A stretch of DNA of 10,627 nt, taken from NCBI GenBank assembly GCA_013698305.1, contig JACCVC010000007.1:1-10627 (forward strand), in the 5' to 3' direction. The position numbers and the translations under genes are program-made. Source of the stretch: Chloroflexia bacterium (GTDB lineage: Bacteria > Chloroflexota > Chloroflexia > Thermomicrobiales > UBA6265). Below the pieces are notes generated by a model that was not told the DNA's origin, made no database searches, and worked only from the letters and a program-made list of their open reading frames with translations. This document shows, piece by piece, positions 6,420 to 10,627 of the stretch. Position 1 is the first letter of the stretch, and every line of letters starts with the position of its first letter.

Positions 6420-8444
6420 TCATCCCTTTCGATTCGACTCCTGTGACCTGAAATGCTGCTCAGCCGCCGCGCGGATCGCATCGACCGCCTCTGGATTCTC
6501 CAGCGCGCTCACGTCACCAGCGTTCTCGCCCAGCCACGCCGCCCGGATCACCCGGCGTATGATCTTCGCGTTCCTCGTTCGGGGCAGCGCATCCACGCAG
6601 ACGATGACCTCGGGCCGGAACGACTTGCCCAACCGCACCGACACCTCGTTTCGGATCGCGCTAATCGTCTCATCGCCGTTCGTGACTCCGGGACGCAGCA
6701 CCGCGAACACTGCCACCGCGCTGCCCTTGACCGGGTGTGGAATCGCAATGGCGGCGGCCTCCCTCGCGCTTCCCTCGCCAACGACGGCGCTCTCGATCTC
6801 GGATGGCCCGATCCGCTTTCCGGCGATGTTCATCGTGTCGTCGGATCGTCCCCGGATATACCAGAATCCGTCAGAGTCGATCTCGGCCCAGTCGCCGTGC
6901 ATCCACATGCCTGGAAACCGTTCCCAGTAGGTCGCTTTGTACCGTTCGGGATCGCTCCAGAAGCCGGTGGTCATGCCCACCCAGGGGGCTTTGACGACCA
7001 GCTCTCCGACACCACGCTCCAGCTCCCGCCCCCGCTCGTCGACGATGTCGGCCACCATGCCCGGAACCGGTCCGCTGAAGGCGCATGCGCGTTGCGGCAG
7101 GATCGGCACGCCGCTGATGATCCCTCCCGATGTCTCCGTCCCACCCGAGTAGTTGATGATCGGGCAGCGCCGCTCGCCGACGACATCGAAGAACCACCAC
7201 CAGGGGTCGGGATTCCAGGTTTCGCCCGTTGAGCCCAGCACCCGTAGCGACGACCGGTCCGTTGCCAGCACCGGTGCCTCGCCCGCAGGAATCAGCGCCC
7301 GGATCGCCGTCGGCGCGACCCCCAGCACGGTGATCCGATGCCGCTCGACCATCTCCCACATCCGGCCCGGTTCGGGATAATCCGGCGTGCCCTCAAGCAG
7401 CACGATCGTCGCGCCGCGCAGTAGTCCACCCAGGATCAGCCACGGACCCATCATCCAGCCAAGGTCGGTCAGCCAGAACAGGACATCGTCCTCCTGCACA
7501 TCGAAGCAGTAGGCCAGGTCGTGCGCCGCCTTGATCGGGAAGCCCGCTTGGATATGACAGGCGCCCTTGGGCCGACCGGTCGTCCCCGAGGTGTACATGA
7601 TCATCGCGAGCGCATCGGCGGCGGTGTCCGGGAAGGCAGGCACGGGCGTCTCGCCGGTCGCCATCTCATCCCACCAGACGTCGCGACCCTCGGCCATCTC
7701 GCACATGCCATCGGTGTGCCGCACCACAAGGCAGCGAACTACACCGGGAAGCTCGGCGAGAGCGGCGTCTGCGGTCAGCTTGAGCGGAATCCGCTTGCCC
7801 CGGCGATAGAACGCATCGACCGTGATCAGCGTCATCGCGCCGCTGTCACGCAACCGGGTCACGATGGCGTCCTCGCCAAAGCCGGAGAACAGCGGCACCG
7901 TCACCGCGCCGATCCGCCCGCACGCCAGCATCGCGACCACCGTCTCGGCGATCATCGGCATCAGGATTCCGACCCGGTCGCCCGGTTTGACGCCAGATTC
8001 GAGCAGTCCTGCGGCGGCGCGATGGGTCTCGTCGAGCAACTCCCGATACGTCCGCTGCGTGACCGATCCGCCATCCGCCTCGGCAATCATCGCCACCTTG
8101 TCGCCCTGACCGGCGTCAATCCACCGGTCGAGCGCGTTGTCGGCGACGTTGAACGACCCACCGGGGAACCACGCCGGCCAGGCGATGCCATGGGAGAGAT
8201 CCCAGAGCCGTTCCGGCCGTTTCTGCCAGATCAGACCCAGATCATCCAGCGCCTCGGACCAGTACCATTCCGGGTCGGCCTCGATCCGCGCGAGCAGCCC
8301 GTCGTAGTCCCCGCAGCCGGACCGCTCGATCAGCCGTTGCAGCAGGCTTCGCCGCAAGGTTGCCGCGTCAGGTCGCCACGCGACTCCCCGGATCGCCTCA
8401 TCGGCGTTCCGCGCAAGTCCCTCCGATCCTCGTTGATCGTCCAT
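6420..8444 (-). CDS. AMP-forming acyl-CoA synthetase (acetyl-CoA synthetase-like, ANL superfamily)
   Basis: The 674-residue protein activates a carboxylic acid as acyl-AMP and then acyl-CoA. An acetyl-CoA synthetase-type N-terminal region spans about 55-110 (WFPGGSFNVADNALDRW). Then come the P-loop YTSGTTGRPKG at 284-294, GSTGETWNPDPWWW at 404-417, YSGGTETSG at 432-440 and the hinge region GDWAEIDSDGFWYIRGR at 517-533. AGKRIGPSEIES lies at 541-552, and the adenylation lysine is Lys627 in PRTRNAK. True acetyl-CoA synthetases have WWQTETG where this has SGGTETS, so the Trp that closes the acetate pocket is absent and a larger acyl substrate is likely. Plant AAE17/18-type enzymes share the GGTE form. 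Lys627 lacks the preceding Gly of the PxxxxGK acetylation site. The ATG at 8444 follows GGGGAGGG. It is the first gene of an operon with the ureohydrolase (ATGA overlap). Confidence 0.92.
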   Translation of the reverse strand: MDDQRGSEGLARNADEAIRGVAWRPDAATLRRSLLQRLIERSGCGDYDGLLARIEADPEWYWSEALDDLGLIWQKRPERLWDLSHGIAWPAWFPGGSFNVADNALDRWIDAGQGDKVAMIAEADGGSVTQRTYRELLDETHRAAAGLLESGVKPGDRVGILMPMIAETVVAMLACGRIGAVTVPLFSGFGEDAIVTRLRDSGAMTLITVDAFYRRGKRIPLKLTADAALAELPGVVRCLVVRHTDGMCEMAEGRDVWWDEMATGETPVPAFPDTAADALAMIMYTSGTTGRPKGACHIQAGFPIKAAHDLAYCFDVQEDDVLFWLTDLGWMMGPWLILGGLLRGATIVLLEGTPDYPEPGRMWEMVERHRITVLGVAPTAIRALIPAGEAPVLATDRSSLRVLGSTGETWNPDPWWWFFDVVGERRCPIINYSGGTETSGGIISGVPILPQRACAFSGPVPGMVADIVDERGRELERGVGELVVKAPWVGMTTGFWSDPERYKATYWERFPGMWMHGDWAEIDSDGFWYIRGRSDDTMNIAGKRIGPSEIESAVVGEGSAREAAAIAIPHPVKGSAVAVFAVLRPGVTNGDETISAIRNEVSVRLGKSFRPEVIVCVDALPRTRNAKIIRRVIRAAWLGENAGDVSALENPEAVDAIRAAAEQHFRSQESNRKG
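6424..6430 (-). promoter_or_regulatory. Ribosome binding site deciding the ureohydrolase start
   Basis: GAAAGGG on the minus strand, inside the last codons of the acyl-CoA synthetase, directly abuts the ATG at 6423 but is 6 nt from the in-frame ATG at 6417. The spacing favours 6417. The ATG at 6423 still forms the ATGA overlap with the upstream stop. Confidence 0.55.
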
Positions 8445-8585
8445 GCGCCCTCCCCGCCGGTCACCACAGAATCATCGCGTCCGCATGTCAGTCTTCAAGG
8501 AGTCCATTGTTGTCGCCGGGACCGCGTCCGGTCAAGCACTGTTGCGCCAAAGGCGATATGGGACACTGGCGTACAACGAACGAAC

Positions 8586-8592
8586 AGGAGGT
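8586..8592 (+). promoter_or_regulatory. Strong ribosome binding site of the zinc-ribbon gene
   Basis: AGGAGGT lies 4 nt before the ATG at 8597 and fixes that start. The frame is open further upstream (to 8360), but that part overlaps the divergent synthetase gene. Confidence 0.85.
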
Positions 8593-8596
8593 CCGC

Positions 8597-9565
8597 ATGG
8601 TCTGGCGACGCATCTTCAACCGTGATCCCGAACCCGAGAAGCCCCAGGATTCCACGTCCAGGCAGGATGAAGAGCAGGGGTCACACTCAGCCCAGCCCAC
8701 GGCGAATCCACCCGCCTGGGACGAGGACCAATCGACTCGGTCCATACCACTTCACCTGCGGCAGGCATTGACGCAACAGCGGCGCAGCCCGGAGACCGAC
8801 GATCCCCAAACGCGACTCGCGACTCTCCGTCGCCGCCGCGCCGCCGCGCTCCACGACGTCGAGCAGGGCGAGCAGGCACAGGCAGACGACAACCCGTGGC
8901 GTGAGCGCGCCGAGCTGCTGACCGAATCGCTGGAGACGATCGAGAGCGACCGCTCCGAGGCGCTGAATGTGGCCGACGAGCCGTATCACCAGGTCGAGCC
9001 TGTGCCGATTCGCGACCTTGATGTGAACGTCGACAACGACATCGCGACCGTGACGTTTGCTATCGGGAACGAGCCCTATCGCTGGGAAGAGCCGCGTGAC
9101 TGGGCCGAGCGCGGGCATCACATGATCCGCGAAGATCTGGTCCGAACGTCTGGGGCGACCGATCCGCTAGTGCCGGGCGACGTTCCGGAGGATTTGCGTG
9201 ACCCGTTGCGCGCGCATCTCGATCTGTCGCTGTTCGTGCTGGCGACCGACCTGCGCGACCGCGCGTTGAACGACGAGCCGTTTCCAACCGACTTCACGCT
9301 CGCTGACCTGGCCAGACCGTGTCCCAAGTGCGGTGGCTGGACCGACGCTCTCGGTCATTGCCAGGCATGCGCTCGCCGCAACGCCAGAATCCAGCAACTC
9401 GATCTGGAACGCAACCGGCTCCTCAGCGAACGCGCCGAGGAGCTGGAGGAGAAGCATCGCATGGCCGAGCGCCTGCCGATCGCCCGCCGCCGCCTCGCCG
9501 ATATCGACACCGAGATCGCAGGTTTGGAAAAATCCATTCACAACACCCCCAAGCCGTCATCCTGA
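8597..9565 (+). CDS. Uncharacterised protein with zinc ribbon and charged helical regions
   Basis: I do not recognise this 322-residue protein. The N-terminal ~50 residues after MVWRRIFNRD are low-complexity and polar. Residues 68-125 are charged and probably helical (RLATLRRRRAAALHDVEQ). A central part (about 127-240) looks globular and acidic, with strand-like DVNVDNDIATVTFAIG and a helical LDLSLFVLATDLRDRAL. A CxxC...CxxC zinc ribbon follows with Cys242, Cys245, Cys255 and Cys258. The C-terminal 262-315 is a probable coiled coil (QLDLERNRLLSERAEELEE). There is no signal peptide or membrane span, so it is probably cytosolic, and the ribbon plus coiled coil suggests a nucleic-acid or protein scaffold role, which is only a guess. 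It is transcribed divergently from the acyl-CoA synthetase across 152 bp. The stop codon TGA lies inside an interspersed repeat. Confidence 0.8.
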   Translation: MVWRRIFNRDPEPEKPQDSTSRQDEEQGSHSAQPTANPPAWDEDQSTRSIPLHLRQALTQQRRSPETDDPQTRLATLRRRRAAALHDVEQGEQAQADDNPWRERAELLTESLETIESDRSEALNVADEPYHQVEPVPIRDLDVNVDNDIATVTFAIGNEPYRWEEPRDWAERGHHMIREDLVRTSGATDPLVPGDVPEDLRDPLRAHLDLSLFVLATDLRDRALNDEPFPTDFTLADLARPCPKCGGWTDALGHCQACARRNARIQQLDLERNRLLSERAEELEEKHRMAERLPIARRRLADIDTEIAGLEKSIHNTPKPSS

Positions 9566-9705
9566 GCGAATGCGAAGGTCCCCCGCACGAAGCCCGCGAC
9601 AGCGAAGCTGGCGCACCCAACATACGTCCATAGATTCGTCGTGTTTGATGATTCTGCGCTGCGCAGTGGCTTCGCCGGGACGTTCTTCGCTACGCTCAGA
9701 ATGAC
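9556..9705. repeat. 150-bp interspersed element with inverted ends (GTCATYCTGAGCG family)
   Basis: The left end GTCATCCTGAGCGAATGCGAAG (9556-9577) is matched in inverted orientation by the right end 9683-9705, with about 20 of 24 positions alike after one gap. This resembles a non-coding repeat seen in many copies in some bacterial genomes (recognised from memory). It carries no coding gene of its own. Its left end supplies the stop codon of the zinc-ribbon gene. The interior holds a small palindrome, CTGCGC-T-GCGCAG, around 9654-9666. Confidence 0.8.
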
Positions 9706-9729
9706 TAGTTGATCGTGACAAGAATTTTG

Positions 9730-9775
9730 CAATCGAATGAAACCGCCCCGGTCGACTCTCATCGACCGGGGCGGT
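9730..9775 (-). terminator. Terminator of rpsU
   Basis: A perfect 14-bp GC-rich stem ACCGCCCCGGTCGA (9742-9755) pairs with 9762-9775 around the 6-nt loop CTCTCA. On the minus strand it is followed by TTCATTCGATTGC. It sits 41 bp past the rpsU stop. The stem is symmetrical enough to stop transcription coming from the zinc-ribbon gene too, although the plus-strand side lacks a T run. Confidence 0.8.
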
Positions 9776-9816
9776 GAACTGATTTCATCTCACGTGGTGC
9801 GCATCTCGTCAGCGTA

Positions 9817-10002
9817 TCACTTGCTCTGGTTACGTCGACGTCGACGCTCAGCCTTTCGGCGCTTGGCCCGGTTTTCTTCCTGGGTGGAAATGAACCGCAG
9901 ACCACGACGGTGCTCCCGGATGATCCCGGATCGCTCGATGCTCTTGTTGAACCGCCGCAAAAGCTGCTCAAAGCCTTCGTTATCTCGAATCTCGACACGC
10001 AT
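9817..10002 (-). CDS. rpsU: 30S ribosomal protein S21
   Basis: A 61-residue, strongly basic protein of the S21 family. It has the typical N-terminal strand MRVEIRDNEGFEQLLRRFNK (1-20), then RSGIIREHR (24-32) and a C-terminal helix dense in Arg and Lys (KRRKAERRRRR, 47-57). S21 joins the small subunit late and contacts the 3' end of 16S rRNA near the anti-Shine-Dalgarno region, aiding initiation. The length is normal for the family. The ATG at 10002 is preceded by AAGGTGGTGA. It is a single-gene unit with a strong terminator behind it, and it is transcribed divergently from the glucose dehydrogenase gene. Confidence 0.95.
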   Translation of the reverse strand: MRVEIRDNEGFEQLLRRFNKSIERSGIIREHRRGLRFISTQEENRAKRRKAERRRRRNQSK

Positions 10003-10089
10003 ATTCGCTCATCACCACCTTTTCGCGCGCGTGGGCGGCTGCGTGGCACTTGACGCACCAAAACGCCGCCTCCAGTAATTGGCTCCACC

Positions 10090-10095
10090 AGTATA
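10090..10095 (-). promoter_or_regulatory. Possible -10 box of rpsU
   Basis: The minus strand reads TATACT, close to the consensus, about 88 nt before the rpsU ATG. No good -35 is present at 17 bp. The core GTATAC is palindromic, so the plus-strand gene might use the same site. Confidence 0.35.
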
Positions 10096-10177
10096 CGCTA
10101 TCCTCGTGGGAGCGATCCTTCCCGTCTGCCTGCTTTCGCTATCGACCTCATCCTCACAACCCGCCTCGGGAGAACCC

Positions 10178-10627
10178 ATGACCGCCGCCATCCCCACCAC
10201 CTCACGATCCATCGCCGTCCGTCCGGACCAGCCCGGCAAGGTCCATTACACATCGGTCCCACTCCCCGATCCGGAGCCGCAAGACGTCGTCGTGAAGGTC
10301 ATCCGCGTGGGCGTCTGCGGCACCGACCGCGAGATCATTCACGGACTGCTGGGCACGCCGCCTGACGGCTCGGACGAACTGGTCATCGGCCACGAGGTGC
10401 TGGGTCGGGTAGTCGCGACCGGTGACGCGGTCACGGACCTCAAGAGCGGCGATCTCGTCTCGGCCACGGTGCGACGTCCGGATGGTTGCCCCGCCTGCCA
10501 GGCCGGGCAACCGGACATGTGCCTCTGGCGTGAGTACGAGGAGCGTGGCATCGCCGGACAGCATGGCTTCATGACCGAGTACTTCGTCGAGAGTCGAGAA
10601 TTTATGGTGCCGGTACCCGATGCGCTG
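10178..10627 (+). CDS. Zinc-dependent glucose 1-dehydrogenase-type oxidoreductase (medium-chain), 5' part
   Basis: The first 150 residues of a medium-chain zinc dehydrogenase, cut by the right window edge. Catalytic zinc residues are Cys47 in VGVCGTD and His72-Glu73 in GHEV. The combination CGTDREI (47-53), GSDELVIGHEVLGR (64-77) and ERGIAGQHGFMTEYFVE (122-138) is the hallmark of the glucose dehydrogenase branch known from Sulfolobus, Thermoplasma and haloarchaea. That branch oxidises glucose and related sugars to the lactone with NAD(P). The structural-zinc loop has only Cys104, Cys107 and Cys115, with Gly110 at the usual third Cys. The Rossmann domain that would show cofactor preference is outside the window. 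The ATG at 10178 follows CGGGAGA 5-6 nt upstream. The neighbour rpsU is divergent and gives no functional hint. Confidence 0.9.
   Translation, partial: MTAAIPTTSRSIAVRPDQPGKVHYTSVPLPDPEPQDVVVKVIRVGVCGTDREIIHGLLGTPPDGSDELVIGHEVLGRVVATGDAVTDLKSGDLVSATVRRPDGCPACQAGQPDMCLWREYEERGIAGQHGFMTEYFVESREFMVPVPDAL

Noticed and set aside
8520..8533. Hairpin GACCG-GACG-CGGTC (minus strand) ahead of the synthetase-ureohydrolase operon, considered as a guanidine riboswitch
   Set aside because: Guanidine-II needs two hairpins with ACGR loops. Only one is present and its loop is GACG. No guanidine-I or -III core was seen either.
8360..8596. Upstream extension of the zinc-ribbon gene
   Set aside because: It overlaps the divergent synthetase start and has no ribosome binding site, whereas AGGAGGT sits just before the ATG at 8597.
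7521..8771. Long plus-strand open frame of 416 codons
   Set aside because: It is antisense to the well-supported acyl-CoA synthetase, has Arg/His/Pro-rich composition typical of a GC-rich shadow frame, and matches no family.
9538..9762. Minus-strand small open frames across 9538-9762
   Set aside because: They translate the non-coding inverted-repeat element, a known source of spurious small-gene calls.
1..10627. CRISPR arrays, transposases, phage or toxin-antitoxin genes
   Set aside because: No regularly spaced repeats and no matching protein motifs were found on either strand.

Overview
The window looks like a stretch of core bacterial chromosome with high GC content, compact coding and little space between genes. 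The gene set (a c-di-AMP-binding PII-like protein, a RimI-TsaD-inositol-phosphatase cluster, a medium-chain glucose dehydrogenase like those better known from archaea) fits a member of the Chloroflexota, perhaps class Thermomicrobia. So do two kinds of short interspersed palindromic repeats, one beginning GTAGGGGC and one beginning GTCATYCTGAGCG. The taxon is an inference from gene resemblance and repeat style, not a demonstrated assignment.

Layout, left to right. An M20 metallopeptidase (minus strand, 3' end beyond the window) lies after a terminator that closes the c-di-AMP receptor gene darA. Upstream of darA, a minus-strand cluster runs rimI, tsaD, inositol monophosphatase. rimI and tsaD overlap by ATGA, and tsaD is separated from the phosphatase by 28 bp. 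tsaD ends inside a 59-bp double-hairpin repeat that supplies its last ~20 codons. A tRNA-Leu(CAA) gene is the only feature of the left half on the plus strand. It meets a membrane-anchored DUF218/YdcF protein gene tail to tail with 5 bp between them.

The middle of the window is a two-gene minus-strand operon: an AMP-forming acyl-CoA synthetase and a ureohydrolase, again overlapping by ATGA. The ureohydrolase is annotated by family as agmatinase-like. However, its long N-terminal part, its DRHSD metal motif and its C-terminal block resemble, from memory, the nickel-dependent guanidine hydrolases (GdmH) more than classical agmatinases. The pair is the most interesting unit in the window.

To the right, a divergent plus-strand gene encodes an uncharacterised 322-residue protein with a four-cysteine zinc ribbon between two charged helical regions. 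Its stop codon lies inside a 150-bp inverted-repeat element. Then come a strong terminator, rpsU (ribosomal protein S21, minus strand) and, divergently, the first 150 codons of a zinc-dependent glucose 1-dehydrogenase-type enzyme. No CRISPR array, transposase, phage gene or defence system is visible.
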